Shown piece after piece: positions 52,910-62,554 of a stretch of 64,000 bases of DNA; the stretch's first letter is position 1, and the number at the start of each line of letters is the position of its first letter. A program made the translations under genes and the position numbers. The stretch is from assembly GCF_047303175.1 (NCBI RefSeq), contig NZ_CP138945.1. The stretch is one strand, 5' to 3'. Source of the DNA: Prochlorococcus_E sp000760215 (GTDB lineage Bacteria > Cyanobacteriota > Cyanobacteriia > PCC-6307 > Cyanobiaceae). Below the pieces are notes generated by a model, which worked only from the letters and a program-made list of their open reading frames with translations, made no database searches and was not told the origin of the DNA.

Positions 52910-54149
52910 TCGTAGAGGGAGAAACTCTTCTAGAAATTCCTCTTCTGAAGAAGGTCGAAGGAAAGGGCGAAAAGCTTCAGGCTTGCGCTGGCAGAAAGAA
53001 AACAAGACAGGATGGCAATCGAGAAGAGCACCAAATAAATCTTCAGTCAAAACTGAAACCCGTTATTCAGAAAACTTCGATGAAAAGAATCAGCAAAAAA
53101 ACTTTTTAAGGGATAGGAATGATTCCCAGGGCTTAAAGAGGAGTTCATTTAAATCAAATCGTGCTTGGAGCAGTCAAAATGAATTTTCCAGAAGTACATC
53201 TGATGCTGGGAAAAAACAATATGATTCCTCTAATAGAAGACGTTCATCTTCGTTTTCTAGAAATAATCAAAAACCATTTATTGAGACTGATCAATGGCAA
53301 GAGAAATCAAATGAGAAAATTGTTTTTGAAAGTGAGTCAAATGATATTTTTTGGGGCCGACATTCAACACAATCGATCCTTGAGTCGGGAAGACCCGTGC
53401 ATAGAATCTGGTGTACTTCTGAGATACGAAGTACACCAAGATTTCTTCAGCTTCTTAAGGATGCCAAGGCCTTAGGAGTTCTGGTTGAGGAAGTCTCTTG
53501 GGGAAGGTTGGGACATGTTACTAATGGTGGAGTGCATCAAGGGATTGCTCTTCAAACAGCTGCCTCTGAAACCTTTGACTTAAAAACATTGATTGAAGCT
53601 TGCCAGGATATTGAGGAATCAGCCGTTTTACTTGCACTTGATGGTATTACTGACCCTCATAATGTGGGCGCCATAGTTAGATCTGCCGAAGCATTAGGAG
53701 CACATGGGATGATCCTTCCGCAGAGAAGAAGTGCAGGCTTAACAGGATCTGTAGCTAAAGTAGCTGCTGGGGCTTTAGAACATTTACCTGTAGCAAGGGT
53801 TGTTAATTTGAATCGATCTTTAGAAGAGCTGAAAAATTGTGGTTATACAGTGATTGGATTAGCAGAAGACGGAGATAAAACTGTAAATGAAATTTCTTGC
53901 GTTGGGCCTTTAGTACTAGTAATTGGATCTGAAGGTAAAGGTTTATCTCTTCTCACAAGGAGACATTGTGATTTTCTTTTAAGGATACCTTTGAGAGGAG
54001 TTACATCGAGCTTGAATGCATCAGTGGCCACATCGATTTCTTTATATGAGTTGGCTCGTCAAGGTTGGATGAAAGATCTTTCTGGTCAGGCACCCTCGCC
54101 GAAGATGGTAAAAGCTAAATTGACGACAAAACCTTTCAAAGAGAAATAG
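52896..54149 (+). CDS. rlmB: TrmH/RlmB-type 23S rRNA 2'-O-methyltransferase
   Basis: The ATG at 52896 is preceded by AAGGAGG. About the first 140 residues are Ser/Arg/Lys-rich and likely disordered (NDRRGRNSSRNSSSEEGRRK). Then comes an L30e-like domain (IFWGRHSTQSILE) and the SPOUT knot with GITDPHNVGAIVRSAEALGA, LVIGSEGKGLS and LRGVTSSLNASVA. It methylates a ribose in 23S rRNA, likely Gm2251. The long basic N-terminus is absent from Escherichia coli RlmB and may bind RNA. Confidence 0.93.
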   Translation: MSTNDRRGRNSSRNSSSEEGRRKGRKASGLRWQKENKTGWQSRRAPNKSSVKTETRYSENFDEKNQQKNFLRDRNDSQGLKRSSFKSNRAWSSQNEFSRSTSDAGKKQYDSSNRRRSSSFSRNNQKPFIETDQWQEKSNEKIVFESESNDIFWGRHSTQSILESGRPVHRIWCTSEIRSTPRFLQLLKDAKALGVLVEEVSWGRLGHVTNGGVHQGIALQTAASETFDLKTLIEACQDIEESAVLLALDGITDPHNVGAIVRSAEALGAHGMILPQRRSAGLTGSVAKVAAGALEHLPVARVVNLNRSLEELKNCGYTVIGLAEDGDKTVNEISCVGPLVLVIGSEGKGLSLLTRRHCDFLLRIPLRGVTSSLNASVATSISLYELARQGWMKDLSGQAPSPKMVKAKLTTKPFKEK

Positions 54150-54304
54150 TGGATACGAATTGTTTAAGGTAAAAGCATTAAAACAAGTTCGACATTAGCG
54201 GATTGAAAAAATGGTTAATTGAACATTTAGACTAAAAAAAATAGCTTTCGGATTAGTTTTTTCTTGATTAAGTACTAGCATTGAAAAAGATTTTAATTTA
54301 TGGC

Positions 54305-54535
54305 ATGAGCCCAATAAGGGCATTTAGAAAACTAGGTAACAGTTTTGGCTTAGCTTGGTGGGCCAAAATAGAAACTGTTAATCCTAATGCCACATATTGG
54401 TTTGGCCCTTTTTTGACCAAAAAGAGTCTTAACGCTAAAGTGAACGGCTTCTTAGAGGATTTGACCGACGAAGGGGTTGAATCTATGGAATATCATGTTG
54501 TTCGTTGCAAGAGAATTGAGCCTTTAACTTTTTGA
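54305..54535 (+). CDS. DUF1816 family protein
   Basis: The start at ATG 54305 gives MSPIRAFRKLGNSFGLAWWA, about 76 aa. WWAKIETVNPNATYWFGPFL and EDLTDEGVESMEY fit DUF1816: WW-x-x-I, Y-x-FGPF and the EDL-x-x-EG motif. It is a small cyanobacterial family with similarity to phycobilisome linker regions (CpcD-like). Function uncertain. Confidence 0.85.
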   Translation: MSPIRAFRKLGNSFGLAWWAKIETVNPNATYWFGPFLTKKSLNAKVNGFLEDLTDEGVESMEYHVVRCKRIEPLTF

Positions 54536-54589
54536 ACTTTTCTTTTTCTACTACAATAGTTTTTCAATGAAGTCTATTTAATTTTAGTG

Positions 54590-56053
54590 ATGAGAATATC
54601 CGAGTGGCGTCAGAAATTAAAAGATGGGGACGTGTCATCTCTAGAGTTGGTAGATGAAACGTTTTCACGGATTAAGGATGTTGATGAAAAAGTTCACTCT
54701 TTTTTGTACATTAATCATGATAAGGCAAGATCGGTAGCTGCAAAAATAGATGAAGCTCGCTCTTCTGGCCAAAAGCTACCACCTTTAGCTGGCATTCCTT
54801 TGGCTATAAAAGATAACCTTTGCACTAAAGGAATTCCTACAACATGTTCTAGCAGGATGTTGGAAGACTTTGTTCCACCTTATGAATCTACTGTTACTCA
54901 AAGACTTTGGAATGCTGGTGGAATCTTAATAGGTAAAACTAATTTAGATGAATTTGCCATGGGAAGTTCCACCGAAAACTCTGCTTTTGGTGCTACCAGA
55001 AACCCTTGGGATATTTCAAGGGTTCCCGGAGGGAGCTCTGGTGGAAGTGCTGCTGCGGTTGCTTCTAACTTATGCATGGCTTCTCTTGGTTCTGATACTG
55101 GTGGCTCTATAAGACAGCCAGCCTCTTTTTGTGGTGTTGTTGGTTTAAAGCCTACTTATGGACGTGTAAGTAGATGGGGTTTAATTGCTTTTGCAAGTTC
55201 ATTGGACCAAGTAGGTCCTTTTTCTAATAATGTTGCTGATGCTGCAGAAATTCTGCAGGTTATAGCAGGTCATGATCCCAAAGATTCAACTTGTTTAAAT
55301 GCACCTGTCCCAAATTATGTAGACAATCTAACGAATTCTATTTCTGGACTTCGCATTGGTTTGATAAAAGAGTGCTTTGATCAGAAAGGATTAGCTAAAG
55401 ATGTAAAAGAGTCTGTTCTAAAGGCAGCAGATAGCCTTAAATCTCTTGGTGCAGAATTGGTAGAAGTATCTTGCCCTCGCTTCATAGATGGAATTGCTAC
55501 TTATTACGTAATTGCACCATCAGAAGCCTCGGCAAATTTAGCTAGATATGATGGCGTTAAATATGGATATAGGACTGAGGAGGTTGACGATTTGGCTTCC
55601 ATGACCGCCTTTACTAGAGCTAAAGGTTTTGGCAGTGAAGTTCAACGAAGGATCCTGATAGGAACATATGCATTGTCTGCAGGTTATGTAGATGCCTTTT
55701 ATAGAAAAGCGCAACAAGTTAGAACGCTCATAAGAAGGGACTTTGAAAATGCTTTTAACAATGTAGATATACTTCTTACTCCAACTTCTCCAACTACAGC
55801 TTTTAAATCAGGTGCACATCAAGATGAACCTTTAGCAATGTACCTTTCTGATTTGTTGACTATACCGGCAAATTTAGCGGGGCTTCCTTCGATTAGCATA
55901 CCTTGCGGTTTTGATGAATTTAACTTGCCTATTGGGTTGCAATTAATAGGTAATATTTTAGATGAAACTCGTATGCTTCAAGTGGCTTATCAGTATGAAC
56001 AATTTGCAGCAGTGATGAAAAATGCACCCGAAAACAATTTAATACAGAACTAG
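54590..56053 (+). CDS. gatA: Glutamyl-tRNA(Gln) amidotransferase subunit A
   Basis: 487 aa from ATG 54590 (a GTG lies one codon earlier). The amidase triad is seen: AIKDN (Lys near residue 75), then GGSSGGSAAAVA and GSDTGGSIRQPASF (cis-Ser and Ser nucleophile). With GatB and GatC it converts Glu-tRNA(Gln) to Gln-tRNA(Gln), required where no glutaminyl-tRNA synthetase exists. Complete. Confidence 0.95.
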   Translation: MRISEWRQKLKDGDVSSLELVDETFSRIKDVDEKVHSFLYINHDKARSVAAKIDEARSSGQKLPPLAGIPLAIKDNLCTKGIPTTCSSRMLEDFVPPYESTVTQRLWNAGGILIGKTNLDEFAMGSSTENSAFGATRNPWDISRVPGGSSGGSAAAVASNLCMASLGSDTGGSIRQPASFCGVVGLKPTYGRVSRWGLIAFASSLDQVGPFSNNVADAAEILQVIAGHDPKDSTCLNAPVPNYVDNLTNSISGLRIGLIKECFDQKGLAKDVKESVLKAADSLKSLGAELVEVSCPRFIDGIATYYVIAPSEASANLARYDGVKYGYRTEEVDDLASMTAFTRAKGFGSEVQRRILIGTYALSAGYVDAFYRKAQQVRTLIRRDFENAFNNVDILLTPTSPTTAFKSGAHQDEPLAMYLSDLLTIPANLAGLPSISIPCGFDEFNLPIGLQLIGNILDETRMLQVAYQYEQFAAVMKNAPENNLIQN

Positions 56054-56125
56054 CACTTGTCACTATATGTAGCGTTGTGTATGGCTTGGAGCACTGTATG
56101 TTGAGGTTTTCGCTAATATACTGTT

Positions 56126-59100
56126 ATGGGGTTTGTTCCATTACATAATCACAGTGATTACAGTCTTCTTGATGGCGCCAGTCAGCTGCCATCAATGGTT
56201 TCTAGAGCAAAGAAGCTTGGATTTCCTGCTATTGCTCTAACTGACCATGGAGTGATGTATGGAGCTATAGAACTTTTGAAATTGTGCAGCAAAGAAGGTA
56301 TAAAACCAATTATCGGTAATGAAATGTATGTGATAAATGGTTCAATCTCTGACCCCCAACCTAAAAAAGAGAAGCGATATCATTTGGTGGTTCTTGCTAA
56401 AAATTCTATTGGATATAAGAATTTGGTAAAGCTCACGACTATAAGTCACCTTAAAGGTATGCGTGGACGAGGAATTTTTTCAAGAGCTTGTATTGATAAA
56501 GACTTGCTAAGGAAATATTCAGAGGGTTTGATTATATCTACAGCATGTCTTGGAGGGGAGATACCTCAGGCAATATTACGTGGACGACCTGATGTTGCTA
56601 GAGAAGTAGCCAGTTGGTATAAAAATGTTTTTGGAGATGATTTTTATCTTGAGATTCAAGATCATGGATCTATTGAGGATCGAATAGTAAATGTTGAAAT
56701 TTCAAATATAGGTAAAGATCTTGGTATCAGATTAGTTGCAACAAATGATGCGCATTATCTCACTGAAAATGATGTTGAGGCTCATGATGCTTTGCTATGT
56801 GTCTTAACAGGTAAGCTTATTAAAGATGAAAAGAGATTGCGTTATACGGGCACGGAATATTTAAAATCTGAGGAACAGATGAGAAAGTTATATGCCGATC
56901 ATCTTGACGAAAATGTTATTAGTGAAGCGATTGCAAATACAGCTTTAGTGGCAGAAAAAATTGAGGAATATTCTATATTAGGAACTTATAAAATGCCTAA
57001 ATTTCCAGTTCCCTATGGTAAAACTCCGATTGAATATTTGCGCGAAGTTACTGAAAAAGGTTTATTGGAAAAACTTTGTGTTGACTCAATTGACTCGATT
57101 GATAAAGAATATTCTGATCGTCTTTTGAACGAGCTAAGTATTATTGATCAAATGGGTTTCCCGACTTATTTTCTTGTTGTTTGGGATTATATAAAATTTG
57201 CAAGAGAGCAATCGATTCCTGTTGGGCCAGGTAGAGGTTCTGCAGCAGGATCTTTGGTTGCTTATTCATTAGGTATAACAACTATAGACCCTGTTAAGAA
57301 TGGGCTTTTGTTCGAAAGGTTTTTAAATCCTGAGAGAAAGTCGATGCCTGATATTGATACTGATTTCTGTATTGATAGACGTAGTGAGGTAATAGATTAT
57401 GTAACTAGGCGTTATGGCGAGGATAAAGTAGCTCAAATAATTACATTTAATAGAATGACATCTAAGGCTGTCCTTAAAGATGTTGCGAGAGTATTAGATA
57501 TCCCATATAGAGAAGCTGATCAATTAGCAAAATTAATTCCTGTAGTTAGAGGGAAGCCAGCAAAACTTTCGATAATGATTGGTAAAGACTCTCCTAGTTC
57601 TGACTTTAGAGCTAAATATGAAGATGAACCTTTAGTGAGAAAATGGATAGATATGGCAATACGCATTGAAGGTACGAATAAGACTTTTGGAGTACATGCC
57701 GCAGGAGTTGTTATTGCATCGGACCCATTAGATGAATTAGTGCCCTTGCAGAGAAATAATGATGGCCAAATTATCACACAATATTTCATGGAAGATATTG
57801 AATCATTGGGATTACTAAAGATGGATTTTCTGGGCTTGAAAAACCTTACAATGCTTCAAAGAACAGTTAGTCTTATAGAGCAATCTATTGGTGAAAAAGT
57901 AGATTTAGATCATTTAGGCCATGAAGACAAGGCTACATATGACCTTTTGTCTAGAGGCGATTTGGAAGGTATATTTCAACTTGAATCTAGTGGAATGCGT
58001 CAAATAGTAAAAGATTTAAAACCATCTTCTTTAGAAGATATTTCTTCGATATTAGCTTTATATAGACCAGGGCCCTTGGATGCTGGCCTTATCCCTAAAT
58101 TTATTAATCGTAAGCATGGTAAAGAAGTGATTGATTTCCCTCACGCTTCTTTAACGTCAATACTTGGCGAGACTTATGGAATAATGATCTATCAAGAGCA
58201 GATTATGAAAATCGCTCAAGATCTTGCAGGTTATTCTTTGGGACAAGCTGATTTATTGAGACGAGCAATGGGTAAGAAAAAGGTTTCAGAAATGCAAAAG
58301 CATAGAAACTTTTTTGTTGATGGGGCAACTGGTAAAGGAGTTGATGCAAAGTTGGCTAATGATTTATTTGACCAGATGGTTCTTTTTGCAGAATATTGTT
58401 TTAACAAAAGTCATTCAACGGCATATGGTGCTGTGACTTATCAAACAGCATATTTAAAAGCACATTACCCTATTGCCTATATGGCTGCATTGTTAACAGT
58501 GAATGCAGGCTCAAGTGACAAGATACAAAGATATATCGCCAATTGTAATTCAATGGGGATAGATGTTGAGCCACCTAATATCAACTCTTCTGGAATTGAT
58601 TTTACTCCTACAGAGACGTCTATTTTGTTTGGCTTGTCTGCAGTTAGGAATCTTGGAGAAGGCGCTATTAAGCAATTGATAAAGTCACGAGATGAAGACG
58701 GCCCCTTCATCTCTTTAGCTGATCTTTGTGACAGAGTTCCATCTAATGTTTTAAATAGAAGAGGGTTAGAGTCCTTAATTCACTGTGGTGCTCTTGACGC
58801 ATTTGACGAAGATGCTAATCGCGCACAATTAACATCTGATCTTGAATTGACTATAGATTGGGCAACTTCTCGTGCTCGAGACCGTTTAAGTGGTCAGGGT
58901 AATCTTTTTGACTTATCTTTACCAGCTTCTAATGAAGAAAAAAAACGTGATATATCATCTGCTCCAAAGGGCGTGGATGTTGAAGATTATTCACCCACCG
59001 AGAAACTTAGATTAGAAAAAGAGTTGCTAGGCTTTTATTTGTCTGATCATCCATTGAAGCAACTCTCAGATCCGGCAAGGCTTATTGCACCTATAAGTTT

Positions 59101-59641
59101 AGTTAATTTAGAGCATCAGGCAGATAAATCAAAAGTCAGTGTAATTGCGATGATAAAAGAGATGCGTGTGGTGACTACTCGTAAGGGTGACAAGATGTCT
59201 ATTTTGCAAATTGAAGATTTAACTGGTTCCTGTGAAGCAGTTGTCTTCCCAAAAAGTTTTTATAGACTTTCAGACCATTTATTAACGGAGACACGTCTAC
59301 TTATCTGGGCATCTGTTGATCATAGAGATGAGAAGGTTCAATTAATTGTTGATGATTGTCGCTCAATAGACGAAATGAGATTTGTTTTAATTGATTTATT
59401 GCCAGATCAAATAAAGAATATTGAAGACCAACATCGACTTAGAGAATGTATATATCAACACCGACCTGCAAAGGATGAACTTGGGATAAAGGTACCTGTA
59501 GTTGCAGCGATTAAGGACGATAAAAGTATTAAGTATGTTCGATTAGGACATCAATTCTGTGTTAAAGATCCAAATGCTCTAATTGAATCATTGCGTCAAA
59601 ACTCTTTCAAGGCAAATTGTAGTAATAGGCTTATTAAATAA
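56126..59641 (+). CDS. dnaE: DNA polymerase III alpha subunit
   Basis: 1171 aa, the size of the DnaE1 type. The PHP domain begins FVPLHNHSDYSLLDG. The polymerase active site PDIDTDF lies at about 408-414, with GPGRGSAAGSLVAY just before it. The helix-hairpin-helix and OB-fold regions follow (e.g. VSVIAMIKEMRVVTTRKGDK). It is the replicative polymerase. Downstream, on the other strand, lies the PAM68-like gene. Confidence 0.96.
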   Translation: MGFVPLHNHSDYSLLDGASQLPSMVSRAKKLGFPAIALTDHGVMYGAIELLKLCSKEGIKPIIGNEMYVINGSISDPQPKKEKRYHLVVLAKNSIGYKNLVKLTTISHLKGMRGRGIFSRACIDKDLLRKYSEGLIISTACLGGEIPQAILRGRPDVAREVASWYKNVFGDDFYLEIQDHGSIEDRIVNVEISNIGKDLGIRLVATNDAHYLTENDVEAHDALLCVLTGKLIKDEKRLRYTGTEYLKSEEQMRKLYADHLDENVISEAIANTALVAEKIEEYSILGTYKMPKFPVPYGKTPIEYLREVTEKGLLEKLCVDSIDSIDKEYSDRLLNELSIIDQMGFPTYFLVVWDYIKFAREQSIPVGPGRGSAAGSLVAYSLGITTIDPVKNGLLFERFLNPERKSMPDIDTDFCIDRRSEVIDYVTRRYGEDKVAQIITFNRMTSKAVLKDVARVLDIPYREADQLAKLIPVVRGKPAKLSIMIGKDSPSSDFRAKYEDEPLVRKWIDMAIRIEGTNKTFGVHAAGVVIASDPLDELVPLQRNNDGQIITQYFMEDIESLGLLKMDFLGLKNLTMLQRTVSLIEQSIGEKVDLDHLGHEDKATYDLLSRGDLEGIFQLESSGMRQIVKDLKPSSLEDISSILALYRPGPLDAGLIPKFINRKHGKEVIDFPHASLTSILGETYGIMIYQEQIMKIAQDLAGYSLGQADLLRRAMGKKKVSEMQKHRNFFVDGATGKGVDAKLANDLFDQMVLFAEYCFNKSHSTAYGAVTYQTAYLKAHYPIAYMAALLTVNAGSSDKIQRYIANCNSMGIDVEPPNINSSGIDFTPTETSILFGLSAVRNLGEGAIKQLIKSRDEDGPFISLADLCDRVPSNVLNRRGLESLIHCGALDAFDEDANRAQLTSDLELTIDWATSRARDRLSGQGNLFDLSLPASNEEKKRDISSAPKGVDVEDYSPTEKLRLEKELLGFYLSDHPLKQLSDPARLIAPISLVNLEHQADKSKVSVIAMIKEMRVVTTRKGDKMSILQIEDLTGSCEAVVFPKSFYRLSDHLLTETRLLIWASVDHRDEKVQLIVDDCRSIDEMRFVLIDLLPDQIKNIEDQHRLRECIYQHRPAKDELGIKVPVVAAIKDDKSIKYVRLGHQFCVKDPNALIESLRQNSFKANCSNRLIK

Positions 59642-59648
59642 TTTTCCT

Positions 59649-60062
59649 TTATTTGCTACCGCTTGATTCTTTGATGGCGCTACGCATTCTCTCTAAGTTA
59701 GGCCTTATATGCTCTAGTCCTATTAGACTACCTGGCTTCTCTTCCCAGCTAGCTGAGAGAATACCGTAACTCAAACCTAAAAGACCTATGAAAAAACATA
59801 TTGCAGAACCCGTCAAAGTTAATGATGGTGGTATTTCTGCTATCCCTTTGATAATAAGTACATAACTCAAGATAAATACACCCATTCCCAATAGTGTTGG
59901 TATGCCAGTAGTGAAAATTATGCGTCTTGCCATTCGATTTGCTACAGGTTTAGGTATGAATGACTTTCGATCTTTTTTTGTTCCCTTAGTTTTTATTGAA
60001 GAAGAACTCTTTTGAGTTAAAGAACTCTTATCTTTGGGAATGTCTTTTTGATTACCTTTCAT
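59649..60062 (-). CDS. PAM68-like photosystem II assembly protein (DUF3464)
   Basis: 137 aa. An N-terminal basic, Lys/Ser-rich region is followed by the PAM68 core: RRIIFTTGIPTLLGMGVFIL and a second membrane segment (LTGSAICFFIGLLGLSYGIL) with a WEEKPGSLIGLEH motif after it. In plants and Synechocystis PAM68 proteins help early photosystem II assembly in the thylakoid. It precedes nothing else on its transcript but follows rpsO closely on the minus strand. Confidence 0.85.
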   Translation of the reverse strand: MKGNQKDIPKDKSSLTQKSSSSIKTKGTKKDRKSFIPKPVANRMARRIIFTTGIPTLLGMGVFILSYVLIIKGIAEIPPSLTLTGSAICFFIGLLGLSYGILSASWEEKPGSLIGLEHIRPNLERMRSAIKESSGSK

Positions 60063-60095
60063 CCCTTTCAGTAAATGAATTTGATTATTAATTGA

Positions 60096-60365
60096 TTAAC
60101 CGCGAATTTTTAGTTTTGTTAATAATGCATTATATCGAGCTTGGCTTTTGCCTTTTACATAATTCAGTAATCTCTTCCTTTGTCCAATCATCTTTAGAAG
60201 TCCCTGCCTAGAGGAGAAATCATGACTATTGCTTTGCAGGTGGCTGCTTAGTAGGTTGATTTTTTCACTTAGCATGGCTACCTGTACTTCAGCAGAGCCA
60301 GTATCAGTCCCATGAGTCTGGTGCTTATTAATGATTTCTTGCTTTGCTTGAGTATTGAGCGCCAT
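60096..60365 (-). CDS. rpsO: 30S ribosomal protein S15
   Basis: 89 aa, the standard length. HGTDTGSAEVQVAMLSEKIN and HSFSSR-type rRNA-contact residues (HDFSSRQGLLKMIGQRKRLL, NYVKGK) are intact. It binds 16S rRNA in the small subunit and often represses its own translation through its leader RNA. It lies between ruvA and the PAM68-like gene on the minus strand. Confidence 0.96.
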   Translation of the reverse strand: MALNTQAKQEIINKHQTHGTDTGSAEVQVAMLSEKINLLSSHLQSNSHDFSSRQGLLKMIGQRKRLLNYVKGKSQARYNALLTKLKIRG

Positions 60366-60417
60366 GTTTTTATGGGAACTTCTATTTGATGATTTTATCG
60401 CTTATCAATCTAGCGTG

Positions 60418-61089
60418 TCATGGAGCTTTCTTTCCAGTCTCTGTATTTATATGAGTAAGAATGTTTTTGAAAAGGTCTTCAAAATTCAGTACTTGCGACT
60501 TTCTTGATGTAGATAATCCCTTTCGAGGGTTTTTAGAAAACTCTATAAAAGCTTTGTTTATTTCTGATTCTTCATATCCAAGATTAATCAAGGCACTATT
60601 GACTTCATTCCTAATTTGCGAGTCTGGGGAATCTTTTTTGTCTGAGTGATCACTTGAACTATTAATGATGCTGGAAGTCTCTGTGAATTTGTGTTGGAGC
60701 TCAATAATTAGTCTTTCAGCAGTCCTTTTCCCTATTCCAGGACAACTGGTGAGTTCATCAATCTTTTTTTCAGAAATGGCATGAATTAATTGATTGGCTT
60801 TGTTCTTCTCTAGGAGTGTTATTGCTAGTTGGCTTCCTATACCATTAACGCTTATTAATTTGCGGAATAAGTTTCTTTCTTCTTTATAAAGAAAACCAAT
60901 TAAAGATGATCCATCCTCTCTTTGAACTTGATGAATCCAAAGGGTTAGTTCATGGGAATCATTTATTAATTCTAAATTTCTTTTTAAAATTTGAACTTCA
61001 TAACCAATACCTGAGCATTCAACAATAACTCCAGCACGAGGTCCAGTTTCCCAAGCATCTATTTTCCCACCTTTTAACCAGCTAATCAT
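60418..61089 (-). CDS. ruvA: Holliday junction DNA helicase subunit RuvA
   Basis: 223 aa. The N-terminal OB fold (GVIVECSGIGYEVQILKRNL), two helix-hairpin-helix motifs (ISVNGIGSQLAITLL, SCPGIGKRTAERLIIELQ) and a C-terminal three-helix domain (EVNSALINLGYEESEINKAF) are present. RuvA tetramers hold the four-way junction for RuvB. It is slightly longer than the Escherichia coli protein because of a linker region rich in Ser/Asp. Confidence 0.94.
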   Translation of the reverse strand: MISWLKGGKIDAWETGPRAGVIVECSGIGYEVQILKRNLELINDSHELTLWIHQVQREDGSSLIGFLYKEERNLFRKLISVNGIGSQLAITLLEKNKANQLIHAISEKKIDELTSCPGIGKRTAERLIIELQHKFTETSSIINSSSDHSDKKDSPDSQIRNEVNSALINLGYEESEINKAFIEFSKNPRKGLSTSRKSQVLNFEDLFKNILTHINTETGKKAP

Positions 61090-61113
61090 AAGAGGCTTAA
61101 GTAAAAGCTGTAT

Positions 61114-61503
61114 TTATCCTCCAGCCGCATCACATCCAATAGCACTACCAGCAACAACACCTAATGGAATTGCCCACCAACGACCATCTCGTCTGGACAT
61201 TGCAGCACCAGCAGCGCCACCAAGCAAACCACCAGCAATTTTCCCATCAGTACAATCATTATTATCAACGTTCTGGGGAATAGGACCTCTATATGTAGTT
61301 GAATGTGTTTTGCTGCAGGGAACTTCAATCGTCTCAGTCCAGCTCTTTACATAACCTGGCGATTCCTCTGTTCCAGGGAAATATTCTTCTCTGTATTCAT
61401 TTCGTGTGCATGTTCTGGATCTTGAGTATCCAGCCTGCGATTCATTTGCATTTGCATTGGCACAAAAGCTTAGAGAAAAAATTAAGGCTAGTAAAAATTT
61501 CAT
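61114..61503 (-). CDS. 129-aa secreted glycine-zipper protein
   Basis: The signal peptide MKFLLALIFSLSFCANANAN is followed by a domain with paired cysteines (RSRTCTRNEYREEYFP, TIEVPCSKTHSTTYRGPI). A Gly/Ala-rich hydrophobic hairpin (DGKIAGGLLGGAAGAAMSRR, then WWAIPLGVVAGSAIGCDAAG) is characteristic of glycine-zipper proteins that insert into or stabilise the envelope. Function unknown. Confidence 0.75.
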   Translation of the reverse strand: MKFLLALIFSLSFCANANANESQAGYSRSRTCTRNEYREEYFPGTEESPGYVKSWTETIEVPCSKTHSTTYRGPIPQNVDNNDCTDGKIAGGLLGGAAGAAMSRRDGRWWAIPLGVVAGSAIGCDAAGG

Positions 61504-61528
61504 GACCCTATGGTTTTAATTAAGTTTA

Positions 61529-62416
61529 TTAGAAATTCGGTAAATGGCTAATTGAAATTAACGTTGCTCCAAAAACACATCCTGCTCCAATGATTATATA
61601 AAGAGTTAATGGCTCGGCGAAAAACAGAACTCCCCACATAGATGCAAATAAAACTTGAGTGTAATTTATTGATCCTGCATAACCAGCCGGTAACAGGCTA
61701 AGACCACGCGTTATCAATACTTGTCCTATTTGTGTGAAAAGTCCTATGCCTAATAACCATAACCACTCTGAACCTGCAGGGTAAACCCCTTGTTTTAATA
61801 GAAATGGCAGGGTAATGGGGATGGAAACTAGTGGAAAATAAAAAACAATTACCAAATCATGCTCTTGTTTTGATAGCTTTCGAACTGTTACATAAGCAAG
61901 TGCTGTAAGGATTGCTCCACTTAAAGCAATAAGTACTGCATTAAATGATATTTGAACGTTTGAATTGTTTTGCCATAATGGTTGCACTACTACTTGTATT
62001 CCGATCCAACCAAGGCATATTGCATATAAAACTCTCTTTTTTATTTCTTCATCGAGCATCCACCACGCTAGAAGTGCCGTAAAAGTGGGATAAGTGTATT
62101 GAATAATTGTTGCCGCAGCTAGTGGTAAAGAATTAATTGCTTGGAAAACGCAAAACAAGGCCCCTGTTCCTATTAAACCTCTAAAAAAAAGTAATCTTTT
62201 ATTATTTCCCCAAGGTGATATTTGAGCTTTTGTTAGTAAGAATCTTGTTATTAATAAGCTAAATACAGATCTAAGAAAGACAATCTCTGCAACAGGTATA
62301 CGCCCTTTAAGTTGTTTAATGCAAACTGTCATAAGACTGAACGCGAATGCGCTCCCAATTAACGAGATTATTCCTTGAGGAGGCTTTTTTTCTTTACTCC
62401 AAAGCATCTGGTTCAT
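61529..62416 (-). CDS. EamA/DMT-superfamily transporter
   Basis: 295 aa with ten hydrophobic segments arranged as two EamA halves, the drug/metabolite transporter design. The repeated pattern is visible in LIGSAFAFSLMTVCIKQLKG and ALSGAILTALAYVTVRKLSK. It probably exports or imports a small metabolite such as an amino acid or nucleobase. The substrate is unknown. It is divergent from dnaG. Confidence 0.9.
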   Translation of the reverse strand: MNQMLWSKEKKPPQGIISLIGSAFAFSLMTVCIKQLKGRIPVAEIVFLRSVFSLLITRFLLTKAQISPWGNNKRLLFFRGLIGTGALFCVFQAINSLPLAAATIIQYTYPTFTALLAWWMLDEEIKKRVLYAICLGWIGIQVVVQPLWQNNSNVQISFNAVLIALSGAILTALAYVTVRKLSKQEHDLVIVFYFPLVSIPITLPFLLKQGVYPAGSEWLWLLGIGLFTQIGQVLITRGLSLLPAGYAGSINYTQVLFASMWGVLFFAEPLTLYIIIGAGCVFGATLISISHLPNF

Positions 62417-62554
62417 AATGCCTTTATAATTTTGCTCTTAGTCCGATAATCTTCACGTTTAATTTCTTGGCTCATTTCTAAGAATTTTGCGTTATGAACT
62501 TAAGACTCCTAACTAGAAGCAGGTTAATCACGTTATATCCTGCATAATCATTAA

